DNA from: Flavobacterium gawalongense | GTDB taxonomy: Bacteria; Bacteroidota; Bacteroidia; Flavobacteriales; Flavobacteriaceae | Length of the DNA stretch: 57,567 nt | Direction: 5' to 3' | Assembly: GCF_007097265.1 (NCBI RefSeq) | Contig: NZ_VJZP01000027.1 | Span: forward strand, 1-57,567 | Part shown: positions 17,442-26,001 of the stretch, piece by piece | Layout: the number at the start of each line of letters is the position of its first letter | Position numbering within the stretch: position 1 is the stretch's first letter | The notes under the pieces: model-generated | Databases searched by the model: none | What the model was told of the DNA's origin: nothing | Seen by the model: only the letters and a program-made list of their open reading frames with translations | Translations under genes and position numbers: made by a program

Positions 17442-17972
17442 ATGAATGACGCACATTTACACATGGTGGTAAACCATTTTCCAATTATCGGGACGATTTT
17501 AGGACTTGGAATTTTAATAACTGGAATAATTTTAAAGAACAATTCGGTAAAAAATACCGCTTATGTTTTATTCATTGTTGCGGCTGTTTTTGCCGCATTT
17601 AGTATAGGAACTGGTGAAGGAGCTGAGAAAATGGTTGAAGATATGCCTAATATCGGCAAAAGAATAATTCATGAACACGAAGAAATAGCAGAAAAGCTAG
17701 CAATTGTATTGTATTTACTTGGAGCCATTTCACTTTTAGGTATAGTTTTAAATATAAAAAATCATTCTAAAGCTAAATTTATATCTTTTGTAGCAGTTAT
17801 TGTAGCAATTATAGGTGTTTATTTAACAACTTTAGTGGGTACTTCCGGAGGTGAAATTCGTCACACAGAAATAAGAGAAGACAGCGCTGATTCAACTATT
17901 AAAAACAGTGTTGATTCAGAAAAAGGAGCTCCTGTTTCAAAAAATTCAGAGCCAAAAGAATACGACAGATAG
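17442..17972 (+). CDS. DUF2231-like four-helix membrane protein
   Basis: 176 residues with four hydrophobic helices and a polar C-terminal tail. The start HLHMVVNHFPIIGTILGLG resembles the His-x-x-x-x-His-Phe-Pro signature of DUF2231 and related cytochrome-like membrane proteins. More His residues sit in the loop (IIHEHEEIAEK) and near the end (TSGGEIRHTEI). These could bind haem or metal; this is inference. It closes the metal region, 39 bases after the ferritin-VIT1 gene, and is followed by repeat family B. Confidence 0.6.
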   Translation: MNDAHLHMVVNHFPIIGTILGLGILITGIILKNNSVKNTAYVLFIVAAVFAAFSIGTGEGAEKMVEDMPNIGKRIIHEHEEIAEKLAIVLYLLGAISLLGIVLNIKNHSKAKFISFVAVIVAIIGVYLTTLVGTSGGEIRHTEIREDSADSTIKNSVDSEKGAPVSKNSEPKEYDR

Positions 17973-17979
17973 TATTAAT

Positions 17980-18113
17980 TTAACCCGTTGGGTGAATTAG
18001 TTTTTAATACTAATTTTCTAGTTCTCGATACATTTTTTGTTCCGTTTTACTGCACAAAATCCCGAAGCGTCGGGACGAACTGACGTTTTGAATAATTACA
18101 CCCGACGGGTTAA
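17980..18113. repeat. Interspersed repeat family B, copy 1
   Basis: A 134-base element bounded by the inverted ends TTAACCCGTTGGGTG (17980-17994) and CACCCGACGGGTTAA (18099-18113), 14 of 15 paired. Its reverse complement matches 57448-57567: CAAAACGTCAGTTCG, AGTAAAACGGAACAAAAAATG and TATCGAGAAC are all shared. This copy carries an extra palindrome, TCCCGAAGCGTCGGGA (18060-18075), absent from the other. It starts 8 bases after the stop of the preceding gene and may act as its terminator. No coding frame is seen. Confidence 0.82.
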
Positions 18114-18148
18114 TTTAACAATAAGGTATCTTTAAGTTAAATTAAAAA

Positions 18149-18180
18149 TTGGATTATAAATGTTTTATCTCTTATATTTG
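18149..18180 (+). promoter_or_regulatory. Promoter of the histidine operon
   Basis: TTG at 18149-18151 and TATATTTG at 18173-18180 with 21 bases between them fit the Bacteroidota consensus. The predicted transcript starts near 18187 and carries a leader of about 210 bases before hisG, which holds the leader peptide and attenuator. Confidence 0.7.
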
Positions 18181-18215
18181 CAAAAGAATTTAAGATCAAT
18201 ACAATTACACAAAAC

Positions 18216-18275
18216 ATGTTAACAAATAAATTACATCATCACCATTTTCATTATTGCTCTCAAGCGATGTGTTAA
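18216..18275 (+). CDS. hisL: His-rich leader peptide of the histidine operon
   Basis: A 19-codon frame reads MLTNKLHHHHFHYCSQAMC, then TAA. Five of the six codons from 18234 to 18251 are His. It lies between a good promoter and a Rho-independent terminator directly ahead of hisG. This is the layout of a translation-coupled attenuator: when charged tRNA-His is scarce the ribosome stalls on the His run. The symbol is by analogy with enteric hisL; the sequence itself is not homologous. Confidence 0.85.
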   Translation: MLTNKLHHHHFHYCSQAMC

Positions 18276-18336
18276 TGTTATGTGTGTAAATCATCATAAT
18301 CTAAAAACCCGTTTGAGTACATCAAGCGGGTTTTTT
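18260..18336 (+). promoter_or_regulatory. Histidine operon attenuator (terminator and competing antiterminator)
   Basis: The terminator is AAAACCCGTTTGA (18304-18316), a 5-base loop, and TCAAGCGGGTTTT (18322-18334): 13 pairs with one G-U, then more T's. The heptamer TCAAGCG in its 3' arm (18322-18328) is repeated exactly at 18260-18266, inside the leader frame just after the His codons. Either copy can pair with CGTTTGA (18310-18316 region). A ribosome stalled on the His codons leaves 18260-18266 free to form the antiterminator; a ribosome that reaches the stop at 18273 covers it and lets the terminator form. Confidence 0.85.
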
Positions 18337-18397
18337 ATTGCCTAATATTTGTACTCAATCATAATATTCTAAACAAAAACAAAAACTAAACAAAAAA

Positions 18398-19255
18398 ATG
18401 AGTACACTAAAAATTGCAATTCAAAAATCAGGACGTTTAAACGAAGACAGTATCCAAATTCTAAAAGATTGTGGAATTTCCATAAACAATGGGAATGACC
18501 AACTTAAAGCGGAAGCAACCAATTTTCCATTAGAGGTTTTATACCTTAGAAACTCAGATATTCCTCAATATTTAATTGATGGAGTTGTAGATGTTGCCAT
18601 TGTAGGAGACAATCTTTTGGTAGAGAAAGGAAAAAATATTAAAATTGCTCAAAAACTGGGTTTTTCAAAATGCAAAGTTTCTGTTGCTGTTCCAAAAACA
18701 TTTGAATATACATCAATCAAAGACTTAGATGGTTTGCGTATTGCCACTTCTTATCCCAATACGGTTAACGAATACTTTAATTCATTTGGATTGACAGTGG
18801 ATATTCACCAAATTTCCGGATCTGTAGAAATTGCACCAAATATAGGTTTAGCAGATGCTATAGTAGATATTGTTTCAAGTGGAAGTACTTTATTTAAAAA
18901 TAATCTTAAAGAAGTAGAGGTAATTTTGAAAAGTGAGGCTGTTTTGGCCGTTTCTCCAAAAGTTACTCCAGAAATTCAAAAAATAATTGACATCCTTCGG
19001 TTTAGAATTGAATCGGTTTTGAGAGCCAGAAAATCAAAATATATTTTGATGAATGTTCCTAACGATAAAATAGAAGCGATAGGTAACATATTACCGGTAT
19101 TAAAAAGCCTTACCGTTTTGCCGTTGGCAGAAGAAGGTTGGAGCAGCGTACACTCAGTAATAGATAAAGATACTTTTTGGGATGTTATCGATCAATTGAA
19201 AGAAGCTGGAGCCGAAGGTATTTTGGTTTGCCCAATTGAGAAAATGGTTTTGTAA
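18398..19255 (+). CDS. hisG: ATP phosphoribosyltransferase, long form
   Basis: First step of histidine synthesis: joins ATP and PRPP. At 285 residues it is the long form (HisG-L), with two catalytic lobes (LKIAIQKSGRLNEDS; a PRPP-type loop in DAIVDIVSSGSTLFKNNL near 150-167) and a C-terminal ACT-like regulatory domain (~212-285, ending AEGILVCPIEKMVL), which normally mediates feedback inhibition by histidine. It does not need HisZ. It is the first gene after the attenuator. Confidence 0.95.
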   Translation: MSTLKIAIQKSGRLNEDSIQILKDCGISINNGNDQLKAEATNFPLEVLYLRNSDIPQYLIDGVVDVAIVGDNLLVEKGKNIKIAQKLGFSKCKVSVAVPKTFEYTSIKDLDGLRIATSYPNTVNEYFNSFGLTVDIHQISGSVEIAPNIGLADAIVDIVSSGSTLFKNNLKEVEVILKSEAVLAVSPKVTPEIQKIIDILRFRIESVLRARKSKYILMNVPNDKIEAIGNILPVLKSLTVLPLAEEGWSSVHSVIDKDTFWDVIDQLKEAGAEGILVCPIEKMVL

Positions 19256-19357
19256 AGCTTTAGGCCATAAGCTAAAAGCTATAAGCCAAGACTGAAAGTA
19301 AATATTAATTCTGAAATAGCCTAAAGCATATAACTTAAGGCTTAAAGTATAAATAAA
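19256..19357. repeat. Imperfect inverted repeat in the hisG-hisD spacer
   Basis: This 102-base spacer has no gene. It contains AAGCTAAAAGCTATAAGCC (after 19268) and, near its end, AGCCTAAAGCATATAACTT and GGCTTAAAG, which can pair imperfectly. It resembles the other roughly 100-base A/T palindromic spacers of this operon. Confidence 0.5.
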
Positions 19358-20650
19358 ATGAATAAAATATACAATCCAAAACCAGAAACTTGGTCTTCCA
19401 TTTTAGAGAGACCTACTAAGACTGTTGATGATATTGAAGCAACAGTAAAAGAAATTTTCAAGGAAGTACAAAAGAAAGGTGATATTGCTGTTGCAAAATA
19501 TACTTCACTTTTTGACGGTGCATCAATCGAAAAATTAGAGGTTTCTAAAGCTGAAATTGACGAGGCTATTGCATCTATTTCTTCTGAATTAAAAGAGGCT
19601 ATTCAACTAGCAAAGACAAATATAAAACGATTTCATTCTGCTCAAAAAACTGAAAGAGTAGTAGTAGAAACTATTGAAGGAGTAAATTGTTGGCAGGAAA
19701 AAAGACCAATCCAAAAAATTGGGTTATACATTCCTGGAGGAACTGCTCCATTATTTTCTACTGTTTTAATGCTTGCTGTTCCTGCAAAAATTGCAGGTTG
19801 TAACGAGATTGTTTTGTGTTCACCTCCGGATAAAAACGGAACTATAAATCCAGCTATCTTATATGCTGCAAATTTGTGTGGTGTAACCAAAATTTTAAAA
19901 GTAGGAGGTATTCAGGCTATTGCCGGAATGACTTTTGGAACGGAAACGATTCCTAAAGTGTATAAAATTTTCGGTCCCGGAAATCAATTTGTAACCGTGG
20001 CTAAACAATTGGCAACACAATTTGGCGTAGCAATTGACATGCCTGCCGGACCATCGGAATTATTGATTGTGGCTGATGATACTGCAGTTCCCGCTTTTGT
20101 AGCATCTGATTTATTATCTCAAGCAGAACATGGAGCAGACAGTCAAGTTATTTTGGTTTCAACCTCAAAGAAATTAATTGATGCTGTTGAAAATGAAATA
20201 CAAATACAAATGGATGTACTTCCAAGAAAAACCATTGCTGAAAAAGCCATTGCCAATTCTAAATTGATTTATGTTGAAAATGATACTATTGCATTAGAAT
20301 TAATCAATGAATATGGACCGGAACATTTTATCATTTGTTCTCAATACGATGATTTTTACAGTAATGGAATTCATAATGCAGGTTCTGTTTTTATAGGGAA
20401 TTATACTCCCGAAAGTGCTGGTGATTACGCGTCAGGAACCAATCATACCTTGCCTACAAACGGTTATGCAAAGAATTATAGCGGTGTAAATCTGGATAGT
20501 TTTACTAAAGCAATGACTTTTCAAAAGATAACTGAAATAGGAATACAAAATATAGGTAAAGCCATAGAAATCATGGCCGAAACAGAAGGTTTACAAGCAC
20601 ACAAAAATGCTGTTACATTACGATTAAAAGCGATTGAAGATGGAAAATAA
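19358..20650 (+). CDS. hisD: Histidinol dehydrogenase
   Basis: Last two oxidation steps, histidinol to histidine, NAD- and Zn-dependent. At 430 residues it has the usual length. Conserved blocks are visible: GLYIPGGTAPLFSTVLM, KIFGPGNQFVTVAK, DMPAGPSELLIVAD, LLSQAEHGADSQVILVS (Gln and His that bind zinc) and NHTLPTNGYAKNYSGV. Its last codons overlap the start of hisC, which points to translational coupling. Confidence 0.96.
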   Translation: MNKIYNPKPETWSSILERPTKTVDDIEATVKEIFKEVQKKGDIAVAKYTSLFDGASIEKLEVSKAEIDEAIASISSELKEAIQLAKTNIKRFHSAQKTERVVVETIEGVNCWQEKRPIQKIGLYIPGGTAPLFSTVLMLAVPAKIAGCNEIVLCSPPDKNGTINPAILYAANLCGVTKILKVGGIQAIAGMTFGTETIPKVYKIFGPGNQFVTVAKQLATQFGVAIDMPAGPSELLIVADDTAVPAFVASDLLSQAEHGADSQVILVSTSKKLIDAVENEIQIQMDVLPRKTIAEKAIANSKLIYVENDTIALELINEYGPEHFIICSQYDDFYSNGIHNAGSVFIGNYTPESAGDYASGTNHTLPTNGYAKNYSGVNLDSFTKAMTFQKITEIGIQNIGKAIEIMAETEGLQAHKNAVTLRLKAIEDGK

Positions 20651-21695
20651 TTTCGATATAAATAATTTAGTTAGAGAAAACGTAAAGCAATTGAAACCCT
20701 ATTCTTCGGCACGCGATGAATTTGAGGATTTTGATACTGCAGATATGATTTTTTTGGATGCCAATGAAAATCCGTTTGAAAATGGGGTAAATCGGTACCC
20801 AGATCCACAACAAATGAGTGTAAAAGGAATTTTGGCAAAACAAAGAAATGTCAAAACGAATCAAATTTTACTTGGAAATGGAAGTGATGAAGTATTGGAT
20901 TTATTATTCAGAGCTTTTTGTGAACCAAAAACGGACAATGTAATCACTTTGCCTCCAACATATGGAATGTATGGCGTTTTGGCTAATATCAATGCAGTTG
21001 AAAATAAAGAAATTTTACTTTCAGAAGATTTTCAACCGCAAATTGAGAAAATCATGGAAGCTGTTGATGAAAACACTAAAATCATCTTTTTGTGTTCACC
21101 AAATAATCCAACTGGAAATTCATTTTCAGATGAAAGCGTGGCCTATTTGTTGAAAAACTTCAATGGTTTGGTTGTAATTGATGAAGCGTATATCGATTTT
21201 TCAAAAAAGGAAAGTTGGATTAATAAACTAGAAGAATATCCAAATTTGGTCATTACCCAAACACTATCTAAAGCGTATGGTTTGGCAGGAATTAGATTAG
21301 GAATTTGTTATGCATCTGCAGCAGTAATTTCGGTTTTGAATAAAATAAAACCACCTTATAATGTGAATGAATTGACTCAAAAAAGAGCTTTGGACAGATT
21401 AGATGATTCAGAAAAAATAAAATCTGAAATTGAATCGATAATAGCGCAAAGAGAAAAGTTACTTAAAATATTACTTAATGTAAAATTCACCAAAAAAATC
21501 TATCCTACAGAAGCCAATTTTATTTTGATAAAAGTTGATGATGCCAATAAAAGGTATGATGAATTGATTGCAAAAGGAATCGTAATTAGAAACCGAACAA
21601 CCCAACCTTTATGCGATAATTGTTTGCGTTTAACAGTTGGAACCGAATTGGAAAATAAAAAATTAATAGCAGCATTGCAAAGCCTAAACGCTTAG
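20640..21695 (+). CDS. hisC: Histidinol-phosphate aminotransferase
   Basis: PLP-dependent fold-type I aminotransferase. The PLP lysine lies in [14 protein letters not shown], the cofactor-binding block is CSPNNPTGN, and the Asp that contacts the pyridine is in [11 protein letters not shown] start at ATG 20640 ([21 protein letters not shown]); ATG 20634 is two codons upstream and equally possible. Either start lies inside the end of hisD (stop 20648-20650), so the two are translated together. Confidence 0.95.
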   Translation: MENNFDINNLVRENVKQLKPYSSARDEFEDFDTADMIFLDANENPFENGVNRYPDPQQMSVKGILAKQRNVKTNQILLGNGSDEVLDLLFRAFCEPKTDNVITLPPTYGMYGVLANINAVENKEILLSEDFQPQIEKIMEAVDENTKIIFLCSPNNPTGNSFSDESVAYLLKNFNGLVVIDEAYIDFSKKESWINKLEEYPNLVITQTLSKAYGLAGIRLGICYASAAVISVLNKIKPPYNVNELTQKRALDRLDDSEKIKSEIESIIAQREKLLKILLNVKFTKKIYPTEANFILIKVDDANKRYDELIAKGIVIRNRTTQPLCDNCLRLTVGTELENKKLIAALQSLNA

Positions 21696-21711
21696 TTTAA
21701 ATAATTATATA

Positions 21712-22848
21712 ATGAAAAAAATACTTTTTATAGATCGTGATGGAACAATGGTTTTGGAACCAAATGATTATCAATTAGACAGTTTCGAAAAATTAGAATT
21801 TTATCCAAAAGCCTTTCAATATCTTGGAAAAATTGCTTTGGAACTTGATTTTGAACTCGTAATGGTTACGAATCAAGATGGTTTGGGAACTGATTCTCAT
21901 CCGGAAATTAACTTTTGGCCAGTTCATAATTTAATTATGAAAGCTTTTGAAAATGAAGGAGTTGTTTTCAAAGAAGTATTAATTGACAAAACATTTCCGC
22001 ACGAAAATGCACCAACTCGCAAACCTGCAATCGGAATGTTGGCAAAATACATTGATAATCCGGATTATGATTTAGAAAATTCATTCGTAATAGGAGACAG
22101 AATAACTGATGTGGAATTGGCAAAAAACTTGGGTTCAAAAGCGATTTTTATCAACACGGACGAAGCTTTGGGAAGTGCCGAAATTGCTTCAAAAAGAGAA
22201 GAACTTGACTCGGTTGTTGCTTTACAAACTACAGATTGGAAAGTAATTTATGAGTTTTTGAAATTAGAAGAGCGTTCTGCTTCAATAGAAAGAAAAACCA
22301 ACGAAACGGATATTTATATTAATTTAAACCTTGACGGAACCGGAAAAAGCAAAATTGAAACAGGAATTGCCTTTTTTGACCACATGTTGGACCAAATTGC
22401 GCGTCACGGACAAATGGATTTAGAAATCCTTGTAAAAGGAGATTTAGAAGTGGACGAACATCATACGATTGAAGATACAGCAATTGCGCTTGGTGAAGTT
22501 TTTGCAAAAGCATTAGGAAATAAATTAGGTATCGAACGTTACGGTTTTTGTTTACCAATGGATGATTGTTTAGCGCAAGTGGCTATTGATTTTGGAGGTA
22601 GAAACTGGTTGGTTTGGGAAACCGAATTTAAACGTGAAATGGTAGGAAAAATGCCGACGGAGATGTTTTATCATTTCTTCAAATCTTTCTCGGATGGTGC
22701 CAAAGCCAACATCAACATCAAAGCGGAAGGAACGAATGAGCATCACAAGATAGAAGCCATTTTTAAAGCTTTTGCGAAAGCAATAAAAGTAGCCGTAAAA
22801 CGTGATACGGAGAAAATGATCTTGCCAAGCACGAAGGGAATGCTTTAG
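21712..22848 (+). CDS. hisB: Bifunctional histidinol-phosphatase / imidazoleglycerol-phosphate dehydratase
   Basis: 378 residues. Residues 1-~165 are a HAD phosphatase ([12 protein letters not shown], with the DxD nucleophile; Zn loop near HENAPTRKP, where one Cys expected in some homologues is not seen). Residues ~185-378 are the dehydratase with both Mn-binding His blocks: [15 protein letters not shown] and [16 protein letters not shown]. This bifunctional form is shared with enterics and many Bacteroidota. It follows hisC by 16 bases. Confidence 0.95.
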   Translation: MKKILFIDRDGTMVLEPNDYQLDSFEKLEFYPKAFQYLGKIALELDFELVMVTNQDGLGTDSHPEINFWPVHNLIMKAFENEGVVFKEVLIDKTFPHENAPTRKPAIGMLAKYIDNPDYDLENSFVIGDRITDVELAKNLGSKAIFINTDEALGSAEIASKREELDSVVALQTTDWKVIYEFLKLEERSASIERKTNETDIYINLNLDGTGKSKIETGIAFFDHMLDQIARHGQMDLEILVKGDLEVDEHHTIEDTAIALGEVFAKALGNKLGIERYGFCLPMDDCLAQVAIDFGGRNWLVWETEFKREMVGKMPTEMFYHFFKSFSDGAKANINIKAEGTNEHHKIEAIFKAFAKAIKVAVKRDTEKMILPSTKGML

Positions 22849-22947
22849 TTTAAGGTGTAAGTTTTAAGTATGAGTTATTACGTTTAATAATAAAATCAAA
22901 ATGCTTAAAACTTCATCCTTACAACTTAATATTTAATACTTATAAAA
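22849..22947. repeat. Imperfect inverted repeat in the hisB-hisH spacer
   Basis: 99 bases without a gene. TAAGTTTTAAGTATGAGTTA near the left end recurs nearly unchanged in the hisF-hisI spacer (25177 onward). The right part (AAAACTTCATCC..., AATATTTAATACTTA) can pair back with it. Confidence 0.6.
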
Positions 22948-23535
22948 GTGAAAATAGTAATCATAAATTACGGAGCAGGAAACATTCAAAGCATTATGTT
23001 TGCAATAGAAAGATTGGGATTCAAAGCGGTTTTGAGTAACAATCCTGAGGAAATTAAGGCAGCCGATAAAGTTATTTTCCCAGGTGTTGGTGAAGCAAGT
23101 TATGCTATGCGAATGCTTCAGGAAAGTGGATTGGAGACTTTGATTCCAACCTTGAAACAACCTGTTTTGGGCATTTGTTTAGGCATGCAATTGATGTGCA
23201 ACAAATCGGAGGAAGGAAATACAAAAGGCTTGGGGATTTTTGATGTTGATGTGATCAAATTTACGCCAAAAGTAAAAGTGCCACAAATGGGCTGGAACCA
23301 GATATATAATTTGAAATCGCCTTTATTTGAAGGGATTAATGAAAACGAATACATGTATTTGGTACACAGTTTTTATGCTCCTCTTTGTGCCGAAACGATT
23401 GCGACAACAAATTATGAAGTAGAATACGCCTCAGCTTTGCAAAAGGATAATTTCTACGGAACACAATTTCACCCTGAGAAAAGTGGCGATATTGGAGAAC
23501 AAATTTTGGCTAATTTTTTAAAATTAAATGATTGA
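22948..23535 (+). CDS. hisH: Imidazole glycerol phosphate synthase, glutaminase subunit
   Basis: A class-I glutamine amidotransferase of 195 residues from a GTG start. It supplies ammonia to HisF. The triad is visible: nucleophile Cys in LGICLGMQLMC, and His and Glu in TQFHPEKSGD. The oxyanion strand PGVGEAS is also seen. The start MKIVIINYGAGNIQS matches the family N-terminus, which supports the GTG at 22948. Confidence 0.96.
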   Translation: MKIVIINYGAGNIQSIMFAIERLGFKAVLSNNPEEIKAADKVIFPGVGEASYAMRMLQESGLETLIPTLKQPVLGICLGMQLMCNKSEEGNTKGLGIFDVDVIKFTPKVKVPQMGWNQIYNLKSPLFEGINENEYMYLVHSFYAPLCAETIATTNYEVEYASALQKDNFYGTQFHPEKSGDIGEQILANFLKLND

Positions 23536-23648
23536 AAAATTCAAAGATTGAAAAATTAAAAAACTGAAGACATCTATTTTTTGTTTAATATAATTTTAGT
23601 AAATCTTTTAATATTTCAATTTTTAAATCTTTAATAATAATAAAAAAA
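23536..23648. repeat. Imperfect inverted repeat in the hisH-hisA spacer
   Basis: 113 bases, very A/T-rich. AAAGATTGAAAAATT on the left can pair with AATTTTTAAATCTTT on the right with one mismatch. No gene is seen. Confidence 0.55.
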
Positions 23649-24371
23649 ATGAGAATAATACCTGCAATAGATATCATAGACGGAAAATGTGTTCGCTTAT
23701 CAAAAGGCGATTACAATACCAAAATTATATATAATGAAAATCCGCTTGAAGTGGCGAAATCATTTGAAGCACACGGAATAGAATATTTACACTTGGTTGA
23801 TTTAGACGGTGCAAAGTCAAGCCAAATTGTTAATTATAAAATACTGGAGCAAATTGCTACACAAACCAAATTGAAGATTGATTTTGGTGGTGGATTAAAA
23901 TCGGATTCCGATTTAAAAATCGCTTTTGAAAGTGGTGCCAACCAAATTACCGGCGGAAGTATTGCCGTTAAAAACAGAAAGTTATTCGAAAAATGGATTG
24001 CAGAATATGGTTCTGATAAAATCATTTTAGGAGCCGATGCCAATAACGAAAAAGTAGCAGTTTCGGGTTGGTTAGAAGATTCAAATGAAGACTTAATTCC
24101 TTTCATACAAGACTACCAAAGCAAAGGAATTCAGTATGTAATTTGTACCGATATTGCTAAAGACGGTATGCTTGAAGGACCTTCTTTTGATTTATACGCT
24201 AAAATTTTGGCGCAAGCCAGCGGCATAAAATTGATTGCTTCAGGAGGAATTTCTACTTTTGATGAATTACCAAAACTAGCCGAATTGGGTTGTGAAGGAA
24301 CCATAATCGGAAAAGCAATTTACGAAGGACGAATTTCGTTGAAACAATTGGAAAAATATATCATAATGTAG
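23649..24371 (+). CDS. hisA: ProFAR isomerase
   Basis: Phosphoribosylformimino-AICAR ribotide isomerase, a half-barrel duplicated TIM fold of 240 residues. The catalytic Asp in [14 protein letters not shown] and the second Asp in [11 protein letters not shown] mark the two halves, and phosphate-binding turns are FGGGLKS and IASGGIS. It precedes hisF, its paralogue, with a 46-base gap that carries a REP-like hairpin. Confidence 0.96.
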   Translation: MRIIPAIDIIDGKCVRLSKGDYNTKIIYNENPLEVAKSFEAHGIEYLHLVDLDGAKSSQIVNYKILEQIATQTKLKIDFGGGLKSDSDLKIAFESGANQITGGSIAVKNRKLFEKWIAEYGSDKIILGADANNEKVAVSGWLEDSNEDLIPFIQDYQSKGIQYVICTDIAKDGMLEGPSFDLYAKILAQASGIKLIASGGISTFDELPKLAELGCEGTIIGKAIYEGRISLKQLEKYIIM

Positions 24372-24374
24372 ATT

Positions 24375-24402
24375 GTAAAGACGCACCGCAGTGCGTCTCT
24401 AC
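24375..24402. repeat. REP-like hairpin between hisA and hisF
   Basis: GTAAAGACGCAC, a 4-base loop and GTGCGTCTCTAC pair over 12 positions with one mismatch. Related but degenerate sequences occur at 27145-27212. It begins 3 bases after the hisA stop and ends 15 bases before the hisF start. Confidence 0.7.
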
Positions 24403-24417
24403 ATAAAAATAAATAAA

Positions 24418-25173
24418 ATGCTTACAAAAAGAATTATTCCCTGTCTCGACATAAAAAACGGAAGAACCGTAAAAGGAGTTAATTTTGTGGACTTGCGTGA
24501 TGCTGGAGATCCAGTAGAATTAGCCAAAATATATTCGGATGAAGGTGCTGATGAATTGGTTTTCTTGGATATTTCGGCAACGGAAGAAAGAAGAAAAACC
24601 TTGGTTGATTTGGTACGTAAAGTCGCTTCGACAATTAATATTCCGTTTACCGTTGGTGGTGGAATTTCATCTGTTACTGATGTAGAAGTATTATTGCAAA
24701 ACGGAGCAGATAAAGTTTCAATTAATTCATCAGCTGTGAAAAATCCGCAGTTGATAAATGATTTGGCACAAAAATTTGGAAGTCAATGCGTCGTTGTTGC
24801 GATTGATGCCAAACAGATTGATGGACAATGGATTGTTCATTTAGTGGGAGGAAAAGTACCTACAGAATTGAATTTATTTGATTGGGCCAAAGAAGTAGAG
24901 CAAAGAGGTGCAGGCGAAATCTTGTTTACCTCTATGGACAATGACGGAACTAAGAATGGATTTGCAAATGAGGCTTTGGCAAAACTTTCGGAGTTAGTTA
25001 ATATTCCTATAATCGCTTCTGGTGGTGCGGGAAACATACAACATTTTGTAGATACTTTTCTGGAAGGAAAAGCAGATGCAGCATTGGCCGCAAGTGTATT
25101 TCATTTTAAAGAAATTGAAATCAAAACATTAAAAAAAGAGCTTAAAAACAACAATATAGAAGTGCGTATTTAA
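24418..25173 (+). CDS. hisF: Imidazole glycerol phosphate synthase, cyclase subunit
   Basis: TIM-barrel cyclase partner of HisH, 251 residues. The catalytic Asp lies in [16 protein letters not shown] and the second Asp in [14 protein letters not shown]; phosphate loops are VGGGIS and ASGGAG. I set the start at ATG 24418 (MLTKRIIPC). An upstream in-frame ATG at 24391 would begin inside the REP-like hairpin and add nine non-conserved residues. Confidence 0.96.
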   Translation: MLTKRIIPCLDIKNGRTVKGVNFVDLRDAGDPVELAKIYSDEGADELVFLDISATEERRKTLVDLVRKVASTINIPFTVGGGISSVTDVEVLLQNGADKVSINSSAVKNPQLINDLAQKFGSQCVVVAIDAKQIDGQWIVHLVGGKVPTELNLFDWAKEVEQRGAGEILFTSMDNDGTKNGFANEALAKLSELVNIPIIASGGAGNIQHFVDTFLEGKADAALAASVFHFKEIEIKTLKKELKNNNIEVRI

Positions 25174-25270
25174 GTAATAAGTTTTAAGTATGAATTATTA
25201 AGTTTGAATTGCTTAATATTTACCACTTAATATTTACGACTTAATATTTACGACTTAATACTTAAAAAAA
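25174..25270. repeat. Direct and inverted repeats in the hisF-hisI spacer
   Basis: 97 bases without a gene. TAAGTTTTAAGTATGAATTA near the left end is shared with the hisB-hisH spacer. ACTTAATATTTAC(G/C) then occurs as tandem near-copies (25217-25255). The left and right parts can pair. Confidence 0.6.
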
Positions 25271-25870
25271 ATGAACATAGATTTCTCAAAAAATACAGAC
25301 GGATTAATTCCTGCCATAATTCAAGATAGCGAAACCAAAACGGTTTTGATGTTGGGTTTCATGAATGCCGAAGCGTATCAAAAAACAGTTGATACTAAAA
25401 AAGTAACATTTTATAGCCGTACGAAACAAAGACTTTGGACAAAAGGTGAGGAAAGTGGCAATTTTTTGAATTTGATTGACATCAAAAACGATTGTGATAA
25501 TGATACGTTATTGATTCAGGTAAAACCGGAAGGACCTACGTGTCACAAAGGAACAGATACGTGTTGGGCTGACGAAAATAAACCAGATTATGGATTTATT
25601 TCAAATTTAGAGGACACAATCCAACTTCGAAGAGAAAATGCGGATTCTGAAAAAAGTTATGTAGCTTCGTTGTTTAAATTAGGGATGAACAAAATTGCCC
25701 AGAAAGTAGGCGAGGAAGCGATTGAAGTAGTTATTGAAGCCAAAGATGATAACGATGATTTGTTTTTGAGCGAAAGTGCCGATTTGCTTTTTCATTACCT
25801 TATTTTATTGCAAGCCAAAGGATTTAAGCTAAACGATGTTGTTGAAGTTTTAAAAAGTCGCCAAAAGTAA
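25271..25870 (+). CDS. hisI: Bifunctional PRA-CH / PRA-PH enzyme
   Basis: The HisIE fusion, 199 residues. The N-terminal cyclohydrolase (~1-105) shows RLWTKGEESGN and the metal-binding Cys/His set in GPTCHKGTDTCW. The C-terminal pyrophosphohydrolase (~110-199) shows SLFKLGMNKIAQKVGEEAIE, with the acidic MazG-like metal residues. It performs the second and third steps of the pathway and ends the operon before a terminator. Confidence 0.96.
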   Translation: MNIDFSKNTDGLIPAIIQDSETKTVLMLGFMNAEAYQKTVDTKKVTFYSRTKQRLWTKGEESGNFLNLIDIKNDCDNDTLLIQVKPEGPTCHKGTDTCWADENKPDYGFISNLEDTIQLRRENADSEKSYVASLFKLGMNKIAQKVGEEAIEVVIEAKDDNDDLFLSESADLLFHYLILLQAKGFKLNDVVEVLKSRQK

Positions 25871-25898
25871 AATACATCAAATAATTTTTTACAAATAC

Positions 25899-25940
25899 AA
25901 ACCCAATAGGAAATTCATTTGCTATTGGGTTTTCTTTTTT
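25899..25940 (+). terminator. Terminator of the histidine operon
   Basis: AAACCCAATAG (25899-25909) pairs with CTATTGGGTTT (25922-25932) around a 12-base loop, followed by a T-rich tail. It lies about 30 bases after the hisI stop. Confidence 0.88.
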
Positions 25941-26001
25941 CTTTTATTTCAAATCGCAATCGACTATATTTACTATTTATTTTTAAAATACAAGTACAAC
26001 A

